Positions 17,268-29,037 are shown, counted from the stretch's first letter. The stretch: 64,000 bases of DNA from Ensifer aridi (GCF_002078505.1 NZ_LUAV01000004.1:388567-452566), one strand, 5' to 3'. Notes: a model not told the origin generated them from the sequence alone. Numbers and translations: made by a program.

Positions 17268-17649
17268 TCAGCGCATTGCCTTCGTTACTTTTGAACGAAA
17301 ACCATGTCCCTGTTGTTCCTCGGGAAACAGGACCTGAAGCAGTGTCGGCTGCATTCGCGAATCTCCTCTCCCGGTATGGCGATGTCACATAAGCCAAATC
17401 GTGACAAATCCATGGCCGCTATGGTTGCAAAATGACGACTTTCGCTTGCATGGCGCTCTCCTCTTGACCGGCGCCGAGCGACGCGCGATAAGGATCGCCA
17501 TGAAAACGGTTATCTGCATTATCTGCCGGAAGATTATTCGCTAGCGCTCCGCTGGCCTGGCCGTTTTCGTCTCCAGAAATCCAAGATGACAAACGCGGGG
17601 CCATCCGGGCGCTATATTCCGATGGTTGCATGCAGGCTTGGAGATTGGG
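17268..17649 (+). other. Non-coding region upstream of cysS
   Basis: After the repeat, some 380 bases without a supported gene. A CTATAT hexamer at 17612-17617, about 33 bases before the cysS start, may be its -10 element, but no good -35 lies 16-18 bases upstream. I see no riboswitch or T-box-like structure. Confidence 0.4.
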
Positions 17650-19050
17650 ATGGCCGCAATGCCGATTTTGAAGCTGTACAACACGCTGACGCGGGAGAAG
17701 GCCGATTTCCGGCCGATCGATCCTCAAAACGTCCGCATGTATGTCTGCGGCCCGACGGTCTACGATTTTGCCCATATCGGTAACGCGCGGCCGATCATCG
17801 TCTTCGACGTGCTCTTCCGGCTGCTGCGTCATGTCTATGGCGAAAGCCACGTCACCTACGCGCGCAACATCACCGACGTCGACGATAAGATCAATGCGCG
17901 GGCGCTGCGCGATTATCCGGGCCTGCCGCTGAACGAAGCGATCCGGCGCGTGACGGAGAAGACCGAAAAGCAGTTCCTTGACGATGCCGCAGTACTCGGC
18001 TGCCTCGATCCGACCGTACAGCCGCGCGCCACGGAAAATATCGCCGAGATGATCGAGATCATCGAAAAACTCATCGCCAAGGGTCACGCCTATGAGGCGG
18101 AGGGCGAGGTGCTCTTCGACACGACATCGATGGCAGATTACGGCCAGCTTTCGAAGCGCAATCTCGAGGAGCAGCAGGCCGGTGCCCGCGTAGCGGTCGA
18201 GGCGCATAAGAAAAATCCGGGCGACTTCGTGCTCTGGAAGCTTTCCGAAGAGCATGAGCCGGGCTGGGAGAGCCCCTGGGGACGAGGCCGTCCCGGCTGG
18301 CACATCGAGTGCTCGGCAATGAGCAGGCACTATCTCGGCGAAGTGTTCGACATTCACGGGGGCGGGATCGATCTGATCTTTCCGCACCACGAGAACGAGA
18401 TTGCCCAATCGCGTTGTGCTCACGGCACAGAGGTGATGGCGAACGTCTGGATGCACAACGGCTTCCTGCAGGTCGAAGGCCGCAAGATGTCGAAGTCGGA
18501 AGGCAATTTCATCACCATTTACGAGCTTCTGCACACGGAGACGTTCGGCGGCCGCAAATGGCCGGGCGAGGTACTGAGGCTGGCGATGCTGATGACGCAT
18601 TACCGCGAGCCGATCGATTTCTCGATGAAGCGGCTGGAGGAGGCTGAGCATCTGCTCTCGAAGTGGCCGGTCGCCGGTGAAGCTGCAGGCGAGCCGGATC
18701 CGGCGGTCGTGGCGGCGCTTGCCGACGATCTCAACACGGTCGCGGCGATCCAGGCGCTTCACGCCCTGGCTCAGAAGGCCTCCGCCGATTCGCGGTATCT
18801 CGGCGTCTTCGCCGCGAGTACCGCGTTGATCGGCGTGGTGCCGAAGGAAATCGAGCTCGACGAAGCGGTGGTCCACGAGATCGACGGCCGCGTGCGCGCG
18901 CGTCTCGAGCTCCTAAAGGCGAAGAATTACGCAGAGGCGGACGCAATCCGAGCGGATCTCCTGGCGCGCGGCATCCAGCTCAAGGACGGCAAGGACCCGG
19001 AGACCGGCGAGCGGGTGACCACCTGGGAGGTGAAGCGGTCCCAGGTTTAG
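17650..19050 (+). CDS. cysS: Cysteinyl-tRNA synthetase
   Basis: 466 residues. CysS charges tRNA-Cys with cysteine. Class I signatures are intact: [13 protein letters not shown] (HIGH motif as HIGN) and [11 protein letters not shown] (KMSKS). Zinc-binding residues are in [16 protein letters not shown] and the [13 protein letters not shown] segment. The ATG at 17650 has GGAG six bases upstream; the frame is open eight codons earlier without such a site. The first GFA gene follows after 43 bases. Confidence 0.97.
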   Translation: MAAMPILKLYNTLTREKADFRPIDPQNVRMYVCGPTVYDFAHIGNARPIIVFDVLFRLLRHVYGESHVTYARNITDVDDKINARALRDYPGLPLNEAIRRVTEKTEKQFLDDAAVLGCLDPTVQPRATENIAEMIEIIEKLIAKGHAYEAEGEVLFDTTSMADYGQLSKRNLEEQQAGARVAVEAHKKNPGDFVLWKLSEEHEPGWESPWGRGRPGWHIECSAMSRHYLGEVFDIHGGGIDLIFPHHENEIAQSRCAHGTEVMANVWMHNGFLQVEGRKMSKSEGNFITIYELLHTETFGGRKWPGEVLRLAMLMTHYREPIDFSMKRLEEAEHLLSKWPVAGEAAGEPDPAVVAALADDLNTVAAIQALHALAQKASADSRYLGVFAASTALIGVVPKEIELDEAVVHEIDGRVRARLELLKAKNYAEADAIRADLLARGIQLKDGKDPETGERVTTWEVKRSQV

Positions 19051-19093
19051 GCAACCACCTTCAAGGCTACAGGGCAGGAAAGAGGAGGACGAC

Positions 19094-19576
19094 ATGGCTG
19101 ACGATATCCATACCGGCGGCTGCCAATGCGGTGCGGTCCGCTTTCGCGTCGAAGGCAAGCTCGGCGACGCCTCGGTCTGCCATTGCCGTATGTGCCAGAA
19201 AGCGAGCGGCAATTTCTATCTGCCGCTCGTTTCCGTACGCGGCGCGAAGGTCACGTGGACGCGCGGCGAACGCAAGCGGTTCCAGTCCTCCAACTTCGTG
19301 TGGCGCGGCTTCTGCGGCGATTGCGGCACCCCGCTCACCTACGAGGCGCCGGACGGGATGGCACTGGCGATAGCGGCCTTCGACAGGCCGGACGGGATCA
19401 CGCCGACAATCCAATGGGGCGTCGAGGCGAAATTGCCCTACGTCGATCACATTCGGGAACTCCCCGGCGAGGAGACGATGGCCGATACGGATGCGGCGTC
19501 ATTTCTTGCGAACCTCGTTTCCTATCAGCATCCAGACCATGACACCAAAACCTGGCCACCGGAGGAAAAACGATGA
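19094..19576 (+). CDS. GFA-family (glutathione-dependent formaldehyde-activating-like) zinc protein, paralogue 1
   Basis: 160 residues. The zinc ligands of the GFA/CENP-V fold are present: GGCQCGAVRF, CHCRMCQKAS and FCGDCGTPL. Members either bind glutathione conjugates or are of unknown function; formaldehyde activation itself is not established for most. The stop overlaps the start of paralogue 2 (ATGA). AAAGAGGAGG precedes its ATG, the strongest ribosome site in the cluster. Confidence 0.85.
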   Translation: MADDIHTGGCQCGAVRFRVEGKLGDASVCHCRMCQKASGNFYLPLVSVRGAKVTWTRGERKRFQSSNFVWRGFCGDCGTPLTYEAPDGMALAIAAFDRPDGITPTIQWGVEAKLPYVDHIRELPGEETMADTDAASFLANLVSYQHPDHDTKTWPPEEKR

Positions 19577-20045
19577 GTGATGCCGTCAGAACAGGAGGAT
19601 GCCAGTGCGGCGCGGTACGTTTCCGCATCCACGGTGAGCTCGGGCGACCATCGATCTGCCATTGCCGCATGTGCCAAAAGCAGTTCGGCTCGTTTTTCTC
19701 GGCCTTGGTGACCGCGCCGAAGGACGGAGTCGAATGGACGCGGGACGAGCCGAGCTATTTCCAGTCCTCGGTCAATATCGACCGCGGCTTCTGCCGGAAA
19801 TGCGGCACGCCGCTGACCTATCGGCATCCGGGCGGCCTCGAAATCGCGATCGGCGCCTTCGACGACCGTTCCGATCTCGCCCCGAAAATTCAGGTCAATT
19901 ACCAGGCGCGGCTTCCCTGGGTCGAGACGATCTTCGACCAGCCCATCCACGAGGATCCGGATTATTACGCCCGGCAGGAGCGGATCATCTCGTTCCAGCA
20001 TCCCGATCATGAGACCGATCAATGGCCGTCGGCCGGGACCTGGGC

Positions 20046-20049
<4 letters not shown>
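19573..20049 (+). CDS. GFA-family zinc protein, paralogue 2
   Basis: 158 residues. Same ligand set as the first copy (GGCQCGAVRF, CHCRMCQKQF, FCRKCGTPL), and the same C-terminal pattern ending in QHPDHETDQWPS. Outside the motifs it differs widely from its neighbours, so the duplication is old. Both ends overlap adjacent genes by four bases, which implies translational coupling. Confidence 0.85.
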
Positions 20050-21508
<1,459 letters not shown>

Positions 21509-21560
21509 CGCGGGAAAGGCCGCGTTGACTTAAACTGAAATCGCGCGTTGGAACCGAGAC

Positions 21561-23177
21561 ATGACCAGGGAACGCATCTATCTCTTCGATACGACGCTTC
21601 GAGACGGGCAGCAAACGCCCGGGATCGATTTTTCGGTCGAGGACAAGATCGCGATTGCGACCCTGCTCGACGAATTCGGCATGGACTATGTCGAAGGTGG
21701 ATACCCGGGCGCCAATCCGACGGATACGGAGTTTTTCAAGCACAAGCGCACCGAGAAAGCGTCCTTCGTGGCCTTCGGCATGACCAAGCGTGCCGGCGTC
21801 TCCGCTTCCAATGATCCGGGCCTCAATGCTCTGCTTGCCGCCAATAGCGATGCGATCTGTCTCGTCGCTAAAAGTTGGGACTATCATGTCGAGGTGGCGC
21901 TCGGCTGTTCGAACGACGAGAATCTCGAGAATATCCACGCCTCCGTCGAGGCGGTCGTCGCTTCCGGCCGCGAGGCGATGGTCGATTGCGAGCATTTCTT
22001 CGACGGTTACAAGGCGAACCCCGCCTATGCGATCGCCTGCGCGAAAACCGCTCTCGATGCGGGCGCGCGCTGGGTCGTGCTTTGCGACACCAACGGCGGC
22101 ACCCAGCCGCCGGAAATCCGCGAGATCGTCGCGGCCGTGATGGCGGCAGGCGTGCCCGGTGCAAATCTCGGCATTCACGCCCATAACGACACGGGCCAGG
22201 CCGTGGCGAATTCACTCGCCGCGGTCGAAGCTGGCGTCCGTCAGATCCAGGGCACGCTGAACGGCGTCGGCGAACGCTGCGGCAATGCCAATCTGGTGAC
22301 GCTGATTGCGACGCTAGCGCTGAAGGAGACCTACTCCAGCCGCTTCGAAACGGCGATCGACGCCGAAAGGCTGCAGGAACTGACCAAGCTCGCGCATTCG
22401 TTCGACGAGCTCCTCAACCGCTCGCCGGACTCCCAGGCCCCCTATGTCGGTGCTTCGGCCTTCGCCACCAAGGCCGGCATTCATGCCTCGGCGCTGCTGA
22501 AGGACCCGAAGACGTACGAGCATGTTGCGCCTGAAAGCGTCGGCAATCTGCGCCGGGTCATGGTCTCGGACCAGGGCGGCAAGGCCAATTTCATCAATGC
22601 GCTGAAGCGGCGCGGCATCACGGTCTCCAAGGACGACCCGCGGCTCGACAAGCTGATCTCGATCGTCAAGGAGCGCGAGGCGACGGGCTACGCCTATGAG
22701 GGCGCGGATGCGAGTTTCACGCTGCTCGCCAACCGCATTCTCGGCACGGTGCCCGACTTCTTTCACGTGGAGAGTTTCCGGGTGATGGTCGAGCGCCGCT
22801 TCGACGCAAACGGAAAATTGAAGACGGTGTCGGAGGCCGTGGTCAAGGTCGTGGTCGACGGCGAAACGATGATGTCGGTCGCAGAGGGCCATGGCCCGGT
22901 CAATGCGCTCGATCTCGCGCTCCGCAAGGATCTCGGCAAGTATCAGTCGGAGATCGCCGATCTCGAACTCGCGGATTACAAGGTGCGCATCCTGAACGGT
23001 GGGACCGAGGCGGTGACCCGCGTCCTGATCGAATCGACGGACAACACAGGCGCGCGCTGGTGGACGGTCGGTGTTTCCGACAACATCATCGATGCTTCCT
23101 TCCAGGCGCTGATGGACAGCATCGTCTACAAGCTGCTCAAGAACCGGGACCAGGTCGGCCTGATCGCGGCGGAATAG
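21561..23177 (+). CDS. cimA: Citramalate synthase
   Basis: 538 residues. The HMGL-like catalytic domain starts with LFDTTLRDGQQTPGIDFSVE, and the metal-binding HAHNDTGQAVANS motif is present. A C-terminal LeuA-type dimer/regulatory domain follows (about residues 410-530). The opening and the length fit the TIGR00977 citramalate synthase type rather than 2-isopropylmalate synthase. The enzyme condenses pyruvate and acetyl-CoA, giving a threonine-independent entry into isoleucine synthesis. It sits 52 bases after pip, with a small hairpin (ACGCGG / CCGCGT) across that stop codon. Confidence 0.88.
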   Translation: MTRERIYLFDTTLRDGQQTPGIDFSVEDKIAIATLLDEFGMDYVEGGYPGANPTDTEFFKHKRTEKASFVAFGMTKRAGVSASNDPGLNALLAANSDAICLVAKSWDYHVEVALGCSNDENLENIHASVEAVVASGREAMVDCEHFFDGYKANPAYAIACAKTALDAGARWVVLCDTNGGTQPPEIREIVAAVMAAGVPGANLGIHAHNDTGQAVANSLAAVEAGVRQIQGTLNGVGERCGNANLVTLIATLALKETYSSRFETAIDAERLQELTKLAHSFDELLNRSPDSQAPYVGASAFATKAGIHASALLKDPKTYEHVAPESVGNLRRVMVSDQGGKANFINALKRRGITVSKDDPRLDKLISIVKEREATGYAYEGADASFTLLANRILGTVPDFFHVESFRVMVERRFDANGKLKTVSEAVVKVVVDGETMMSVAEGHGPVNALDLALRKDLGKYQSEIADLELADYKVRILNGGTEAVTRVLIESTDNTGARWWTVGVSDNIIDASFQALMDSIVYKLLKNRDQVGLIAAE

Positions 23178-23354
23178 TCCTTCGCTCCACTTACAGCTTT
23201 GTTCACGCATCGGTTCACGGAAATGAATTGGTGCATCACTCTTCGTTGGAGTAGGACGCAGGAGGAGGGCGGTGAACGGTCCGACGGGCCTGCCGTCGAT
23301 TGCGATCCGGAGCGGTCCCCGCCTGGCTCCGGCGAAGTTTTCAGGATCAAGATC

Positions 23355-24293
23355 ATGGCTGAACCGAACGCGAAATCACCCGCCGAGAATGTCGATTCCG
23401 CGAGAGGTTTCGCCTTCGCACTTGCCGCCTACCTGCTTTGGGGTTTCCTGCCGTTTTTCATGAAGGCGGTGGCGCATATTCCTGCGGCGGAGGTCGTCGC
23501 GCACCGCATCGTCTGGTCGGTGCCTCTTGCCGGGCTCGTGCTCCTGTGGCTCGGCCGCACGCAAGAGATCAATGCGGCGCTCCGCTCGCCGCGTATGCTG
23601 AAGATGGCGACGCTGACGGCCGCTCTCATTACAGTCAACTGGGGCATCTATGTCTGGGCGATCGGCGCCGGCCGCGCAATCGAGACGGCGCTCGGCTACT
23701 ACATCAACCCGCTGTTCTCGATATTCCTTGGTGCCGTGCTGCTCAAGGAAAGGCCGAATACGGCGCAGATGGTGGCGATTGCGCTTGCCGCCCTTGCCGT
23801 CGCCGTGCTTGCCTTCGACGCCGGCGGTCTTCCCTGGGTCTCGCTCGGGCTCTGCTTCTCCTGGGGCTTTTACGCCTTCTTCCGCAAGACGCTGCCGATC
23901 GGACCCAATCAGGGTTTCTTCCTGGAGGTGCTGCTCCTCAGCGTCCCGGCGGTCGGCTACGTCATCTGGCTCGAAGCTACGGGGCAGGGGCATTTCGGCG
24001 ACACCAGCATGGCCGACGTCCTGCTGCTTCTGTCCTGCGGCCTTGTCACGGCCGTGCCGCTGATGATCTATGCGAACGGTGCGAAGCTGCTCAGGCTTTC
24101 GACGATCGGCATCATGCAATACATCGCCCCGACGATGATTTTCCTGATCGCGGTCTTCGTTTTCCACGAACCTTTCGGGACCGCAAAACTCGTCGCTTTT
24201 GTCCTGATCTGGGCCGCGCTCTTCATCTATTCGGGAGCGATGCTGGCCGAGAGCAGGGCCCGCCGTGCCGCCCAGCCGACACCGGCCGAGTGA
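23355..24293 (+). CDS. rarD: EamA-family transporter, RarD type
   Basis: 312 residues with about ten hydrophobic segments. The N-terminal run GFAFALAAYLLWGFLPFFMK and the motif VAHRIVWS are typical of RarD. RarD proteins are inner-membrane carriers of unknown substrate. The ATG at 23355 has AGGA eight bases upstream; the frame is open to 23199 but the extra residues look non-coding. The gene converges with the LOG-family gene, nine bases away. Confidence 0.88.
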   Translation: MAEPNAKSPAENVDSARGFAFALAAYLLWGFLPFFMKAVAHIPAAEVVAHRIVWSVPLAGLVLLWLGRTQEINAALRSPRMLKMATLTAALITVNWGIYVWAIGAGRAIETALGYYINPLFSIFLGAVLLKERPNTAQMVAIALAALAVAVLAFDAGGLPWVSLGLCFSWGFYAFFRKTLPIGPNQGFFLEVLLLSVPAVGYVIWLEATGQGHFGDTSMADVLLLLSCGLVTAVPLMIYANGAKLLRLSTIGIMQYIAPTMIFLIAVFVFHEPFGTAKLVAFVLIWAALFIYSGAMLAESRARRAAQPTPAE

Positions 24294-24302
24294 GGCCGAA
24301 AA

Positions 24303-24920
24303 TCAGAGCCTGGAAATAATCTCGGTTTCGCCGTCACGGCCCATCGCAGCGGCCGATCCCAGGATGCCGGGAACGATGTCTTCCGCCCTGTCGATCACCA
24401 GCGGCTGGACCAGGTGCGCCGTGTGGACGAAACCCTGATCGCGCATGTGTTGGATGAGTTCCAGCATAGGGTCCCAGAAGCCGTTGACATTGCCGAAGAC
24501 CATCGGCTTCCTGTGGCGGCCGAGCTGCGCCCAGGTCATGATCTCGACGATTTCCTCGAGTGTACCGATGCCGCCGGGAAGAGCCACGAAGGCGTCGGCG
24601 CGCTCGAACATCTTGTGCTTGCGCTCGTGCATGTCGGCGGTGACGATCAGCTCGCTGAGCTGACCGAGCGAATGGCGGGTCGCTTCCTTGTCCATGAGGA
24701 ATTCGGGAATGATGCCGGTGACATGGCCGCCGGCGGAAAGCACGCCGCTTGCGACCGCGCCCATGATCCCGCGCGTGCCGCCGCCATAGACGAGTTGCAG
24801 GCCGTGTTCGGCAATCGACTTTCCGAGGATCCGGCCCGCCTGGATATGGGCGGGGTCCCGCCCGGGCTGGGAGCCGCAATAGACGCAGACGGATAGAATC
24901 GGGCTTGCTTCGTTGCTCAT
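24303..24920 (-). CDS. LOG-family protein (putative cytokinin riboside 5'-monophosphate phosphoribohydrolase)
   Basis: 205 residues. The family motifs YGGGTRGIMGAVA and LPGGIGTLEEIVEIM are both present, so the nucleotide-hydrolysing active site looks intact. LOG enzymes release the base from nucleoside monophosphates; in plants and some bacteria this activates cytokinins, but many bacterial members act on AMP. The start is uncertain: ATGs at 24920 and 24935 both lack a strong ribosome site; I use 24920 because it begins just before the conserved ILSVCVYCGS. Confidence 0.87.
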   Translation of the reverse strand: MSNEASPILSVCVYCGSQPGRDPAHIQAGRILGKSIAEHGLQLVYGGGTRGIMGAVASGVLSAGGHVTGIIPEFLMDKEATRHSLGQLSELIVTADMHERKHKMFERADAFVALPGGIGTLEEIVEIMTWAQLGRHRKPMVFGNVNGFWDPMLELIQHMRDQGFVHTAHLVQPLVIDRAEDIVPGILGSAAAMGRDGETEIISRL

Positions 24921-25081
24921 GAGCCCAAGAGACATTGCAGCGCAGTACGGGTCAAGAAAAATAAGGGAAAGAGCACTTTCGTTCAGCCCGATGAGCAGCA
25001 AAAGCTTGTACTGAACTGTAGGAAACGTTAGCAATTTCACTAATACATTGAAGAATTCGGACGGCTATGCCGCTATTGCGC

Positions 25082-25087
25082 TATAAT
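25082..25087 (+). promoter_or_regulatory. Possible -10 element of the LysM gene
   Basis: A TATAAT hexamer 80 bases upstream of the LysM gene start, in a 247-base region between divergent genes. The region 17-18 bases further upstream (CGGACG) matches a -35 element poorly, so this is a weak call. Confidence 0.3.
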
Positions 25088-25167
25088 GGTGTATTGGTGT
25101 CGCGGACTCGGGCCGGCGAAAGGGGCATGAGCGGAGCATCAAGACGCTCCGCCCTGTGGAGAGTGGC

Positions 25168-26871
25168 ATGATAAAGAATAAGGCCAGCTGGGTGGCCCTC
25201 GGTGTCCTGGCGATTGCGACGGCTTTGATGGTCTTCGTGGTCCAGCCGAACTTGCGCGAAAGCGACAAGCAGGCCGCGCAATCCATTGCGAGCGGCGAGG
25301 CCGGCCAAACGGCGTCCGCGACGAAGACCGAAGGCCCATCCGCTAACGTGCAGCAGGGCACGGCCGGCGAGCAAGCGGCGGGCGCTGACAATGCGGCGCC
25401 GGCAGCCGAGACCGCTGTAAACGGGACCATTCCCGGGTTCGACATCCTCCGCGTTGAGCCGGACGGCTCGACTGTCGTTGCGGGCAGGGCGGAGCCCGGC
25501 ACCAAGCTCGAGATCCTGAGCGGCGATAAAGTCGTCGGTACGGCCGACGTCGGCGCCGCTGGGGATTTCGCTGCCGTCTTCGACAAGCCGCTTGCAGCGG
25601 GCGATCACCAGTTGACGCTGAGAAGCGTCGGCCCGGACGGCGCCACCAGGACCTCGGACGAAGTTGCAACCATCTCGGTACCGCAGGATCCGAGCGGGCA
25701 ATTGCTGGCTATGGTGTCGAAACCCGGCGAGGCGAGCCGCCTGATCACGACACCGAAGGCCGAGACGAAGCCGATGCAGGCAAAGGCTGAGCCCACCGCC
25801 GGTGACCCCGCTGGCGCTTCCGTTCCACTCGCGAAAACGAATGGAGTGCCGGGTCTCCAGGTCACGGCCGTCGAGATCGAGGGTGGCACGATGTACGTTG
25901 CTGGCAATGCCAAGCCCGGCTCCCTCGTGCGCATCTATGCGGACGACAAGCTGCTCGGCGAAACGAAGACGGACGACAAGGGGCATTTCGTCGTCGATGG
26001 TTCGATCGAGCTCTCGGTCGGCAGCCACATCATTCGTGCCGACATGATGAATGAAGACGCCAGCAAGGTGGCAATGCGCGCCTCCGTGCCCTTCGACAGG
26101 CCGGCAGGCGCGCAGGTCGCCGCCATCGCCGGTCCGTCCGACACGCCGGTTACGGCCCTCGGCAGCCTGAAGACGGAAGCAGGAAAGGCGCTTGCACTGT
26201 TGAGGGGGCTTTTCGCCGACGGAAAACAGCCTTCGGCCGAACAGCTCGCTGCCGCCCGCTCGGCAACGGAATTCGCGCTCCAATCGCTCGCCGAGTTCAA
26301 GCCGGCTGCCGATGCCGATCCGGCACTCGCAAAAGCCGCGGCCGAAACATCTAAGGCGGCGGCTAGCGCGCTGACCGCACTCAAGTCCTCGCCGCCGGAC
26401 CCGGCAAGCGTTGCCGCCGCGTTGCAGAAAGTCGATGGAGCCATCGGTTCCGCATTGACGCAACAGAGCCTCGGCACCGCCGTTGCGACAGTTGAACTTC
26501 CGGTCGCCACGGGGAGCGGAGCCGCCAGGGCGACGGACGCGCCAAAGGTCGAGAACGCGGAGGAAGCGGCCGCCGCTCCGGCCCAGCAGGCAGCAGCGCC
26601 CGATGCGACGCAGGAGCAGCCGGCAACCATCGAACAGGCGCCGCTCAAGGAGAGCAAGACGTCCGTCATCATCCGCCGCGGCGATACGCTCTGGCAGATT
26701 TCGCGGCGCGTCTACGGCGCTGGCGTTCGCTACACGACGATCTATCTCGCCAACCGCGAGCAGATCGGCAATCCCGACCTGATCCGTCCCGGTCAGGTTT
26801 TCGGGGTCCCCGACGAGGCCCTCTCCGACGAGGAATCGCGGGAAATACACCGCAAGCACATGCGTCACTAA
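25168..26871 (+). CDS. LysM-domain envelope protein with two Ig-like repeats
   Basis: 567 residues. One N-terminal membrane anchor (WVALGVLAIATALMVFVV) is followed by an Ala-rich spacer. Two similar beta-rich repeats come next, each opening with a G-x-P/G segment: GFDILRVEPDGSTVVAGRAE (about 90) and GLQVTAVEIEGGTMYVAGNA (about 230). A long Ala-rich helical stretch follows. The C-terminal LysM domain (IIRRGDTLWQISRRVYG, then ANREQIGNPDLIRPGQ) should bind peptidoglycan. The anchor plus LysM would let it span inner membrane and wall. Function unknown. GGAGAG precedes the ATG at 25168; a GTG four codons earlier overlaps that site. Confidence 0.85.
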   Translation: MIKNKASWVALGVLAIATALMVFVVQPNLRESDKQAAQSIASGEAGQTASATKTEGPSANVQQGTAGEQAAGADNAAPAAETAVNGTIPGFDILRVEPDGSTVVAGRAEPGTKLEILSGDKVVGTADVGAAGDFAAVFDKPLAAGDHQLTLRSVGPDGATRTSDEVATISVPQDPSGQLLAMVSKPGEASRLITTPKAETKPMQAKAEPTAGDPAGASVPLAKTNGVPGLQVTAVEIEGGTMYVAGNAKPGSLVRIYADDKLLGETKTDDKGHFVVDGSIELSVGSHIIRADMMNEDASKVAMRASVPFDRPAGAQVAAIAGPSDTPVTALGSLKTEAGKALALLRGLFADGKQPSAEQLAAARSATEFALQSLAEFKPAADADPALAKAAAETSKAAASALTALKSSPPDPASVAAALQKVDGAIGSALTQQSLGTAVATVELPVATGSGAARATDAPKVENAEEAAAAPAQQAAAPDATQEQPATIEQAPLKESKTSVIIRRGDTLWQISRRVYGAGVRYTTIYLANREQIGNPDLIRPGQVFGVPDEALSDEESREIHRKHMRH

Positions 26872-27044
26872 GAATAGCCGGTCTTTTGCCGGCACTTCCA
26901 TTGCACCGGCGGCAGGGTGGACCTATCTGTCAGGAAATGCGGCGTCTTCAAAGGGCGCCGCTTTTCATTGAAGCTGGAGCGGGAAGGACGATGTAGGGCT
27001 CGCGCCTGCCTCCCGCGTCTCCAAAAATCGAAGCGGACTGAGAC

Positions 27045-28934
27045 GTGGCACCCCAGAACAAGAAGACGGTTTCCGCCGACAGCGCCAATCCCGTCGGAAC
27101 CATTGCGAATCTCTGGCCTTATATGTGGCCGGCGGATCGCATCGACCTGAAGCTCAGGGTCGTTTGGGCAACGGTTATCCTTGTGGTCGCCAAGGTCGTG
27201 CTCATTCTCGTACCCTATTTCTTCAAGTGGGCGACGGATGCGCTCAACAACAAACCGGACACGCTTGGCTTCCTGCCGCAGTTCCTGACGGGTGCCGTCA
27301 TGCTGGTGCTCGCCTACAATCTCGCGCGCCTGCTGCAGGCAGGGCTGAACCAGCTGCGCGACGCGCTCTTTGCGAGCGTCGGGCAGCACGCCGTACGGCA
27401 GCTTGCCTACAAGACCTTCGTCCATATGCATCAGCTTTCACTCCGTTTCCATCTCGAGCGGCGCACTGGCGGGCTGTCGCGCATTATCGAACGCGGTACC
27501 AAGGGCATCGAGACGATCGTCCGTTTCACCATCCTGAACAGCGTACCGACAGTCATCGAGTTCTTGCTGACGGCGGTGATCTTCTGGTGGGGCTACGGCT
27601 TCACCTATCTCTTCGTTACGGCGGTCACCGTCTGGCTCTATATCTGGTTTACGGTGCGCGCGAGCGACTGGCGCATCGCGATCCGCCGCTCGATGAACGA
27701 CAGCGACACCGATGCGAACACCAAGGCGATCGACTCGCTCCTCAATTTCGAGACCGTCAAATATTTCGGCAACGAAGAGATGGAGGCGAAGCGCTTCGAC
27801 AGGTCGATGGAGCGCTATGAACGTGCCGCCACCCAGGTCTGGACGTCGCTCGGCTGGCTCAACTTCGGCCAGGCGCTGATTTTCGGCGCCGGCACGGCTG
27901 TGATGATGACGATATCGGCGCTTGCCGTGAAGCGCGGCGAGCAGACGATCGGCGACTTCGTCTTCATCAACGCCATGCTGATCCAGCTCGCAATTCCGTT
28001 GAACTTCATCGGCTTCGTCTATCGCGAAATACGCCAGGGGCTGACCGACATCGAACACATGTTCGATCTGTTGGACGTCCGCGCGGAAGTGGTCGACAAG
28101 GCCGACGCCAAGGAGCTCAAGATCCAGCGCGGCGCGATCGCCTTCCGCGACGTGCATTTCGCCTATGACGGCGCCCGGCCGATCTTGAAGGGGATTTCCT
28201 TCGAGGTTCCGGCCGGCAAAACGGTCGCCGTCGTGGGGCCGTCCGGTGCCGGCAAGTCCACCCTGTCGCGGCTGCTCTACCGCTTCTACGACGTTCAGCG
28301 GGGCTCGATCACCATCGACGGCCAGGATGTGCGAGATGTGACGCAGAAAAGCCTGCGCGCGGTAATCGGTATGGTGCCGCAGGATACGGTGCTCTTCAAC
28401 GACACGATCGCTTACAACATCCGTTATGGCCGGGTGACGGCGAGCGATGCGGAAGTCGAGGTGGCGGCGGAGGCGGCGCAGATCGCCGACTTCATCCGCG
28501 GCTTGCCGGAGGGTTACCGGGCGATGGTCGGCGAGCGTGGGCTGAAGCTTTCGGGCGGCGAAAAGCAGCGTGTCGCGATCGCCCGTACCATCCTGAAGGC
28601 GCCGCCGATCCTGATCCTTGACGAGGCGACCTCCGCGCTCGACACGAAAACCGAGCAGGAGATTCAGGCGGCGCTGGACATCGTATCACGCAACCGCACG
28701 ACGCTCGTCATCGCCCATCGGCTCTCGACGGTCATCAATGCCGACGAGATCATCGTCTTGAAGGATGGCGTCATTGCCGAACGCGGCACACACGGTGAGC
28801 TGATCGAGCGGGATGGCCTCTATGCTTCGATGTGGAGTCGCCAGCGCGAGGCGACGCAGGCCGAGGAACAATTGAAGCGGGTGCGCGAGAGCGACGATCT
28901 CGGTATCGTCGACCGCGGCGTGCCGGCGATCTGA
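27045..28934 (+). CDS. ABC transporter, Atm1/HMT1 type (fused permease and ATPase)
   Basis: 629 residues. Six transmembrane helices are followed by an ATPase domain with Walker [10 protein letters not shown], the signature LSGGEKQRVAIAR and Walker B ILILDEATSALD. The N-terminal WPYMWP segment and the sequence RGTKGIETIVRF are typical of the Atm1 branch, which exports glutathione-linked sulfur species or glutathione-metal complexes. The start is GTG at 27045 with only a weak ribosome site. It ends 103 bases before psd, with no clear terminator. Confidence 0.92.
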   Translation: MAPQNKKTVSADSANPVGTIANLWPYMWPADRIDLKLRVVWATVILVVAKVVLILVPYFFKWATDALNNKPDTLGFLPQFLTGAVMLVLAYNLARLLQAGLNQLRDALFASVGQHAVRQLAYKTFVHMHQLSLRFHLERRTGGLSRIIERGTKGIETIVRFTILNSVPTVIEFLLTAVIFWWGYGFTYLFVTAVTVWLYIWFTVRASDWRIAIRRSMNDSDTDANTKAIDSLLNFETVKYFGNEEMEAKRFDRSMERYERAATQVWTSLGWLNFGQALIFGAGTAVMMTISALAVKRGEQTIGDFVFINAMLIQLAIPLNFIGFVYREIRQGLTDIEHMFDLLDVRAEVVDKADAKELKIQRGAIAFRDVHFAYDGARPILKGISFEVPAGKTVAVVGPSGAGKSTLSRLLYRFYDVQRGSITIDGQDVRDVTQKSLRAVIGMVPQDTVLFNDTIAYNIRYGRVTASDAEVEVAAEAAQIADFIRGLPEGYRAMVGERGLKLSGGEKQRVAIARTILKAPPILILDEATSALDTKTEQEIQAALDIVSRNRTTLVIAHRLSTVINADEIIVLKDGVIAERGTHGELIERDGLYASMWSRQREATQAEEQLKRVRESDDLGIVDRGVPAI

Positions 28935-29037
28935 CCGAAGCGGCCGGTGCCGTCAGGCACTCGCCTGGCATTCGGCATTGCCGGACCATCGAGTTCGCGC
29001 TAGTTGACGTTCCACATCAATCTGGAGAGTAGGGTTC

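Noticed and set aside
26876..26900. GCCGG...CCGGC hairpin after the LysM gene
   Set aside because: Only a 5 bp stem without a following T tract; too weak to call a terminator.
25081..26901. A 606-codon minus-strand frame opposite the LysM gene
   Set aside because: Arg/Gly-rich composition without domains; the plus-strand gene has anchor, LysM domain and a ribosome site.
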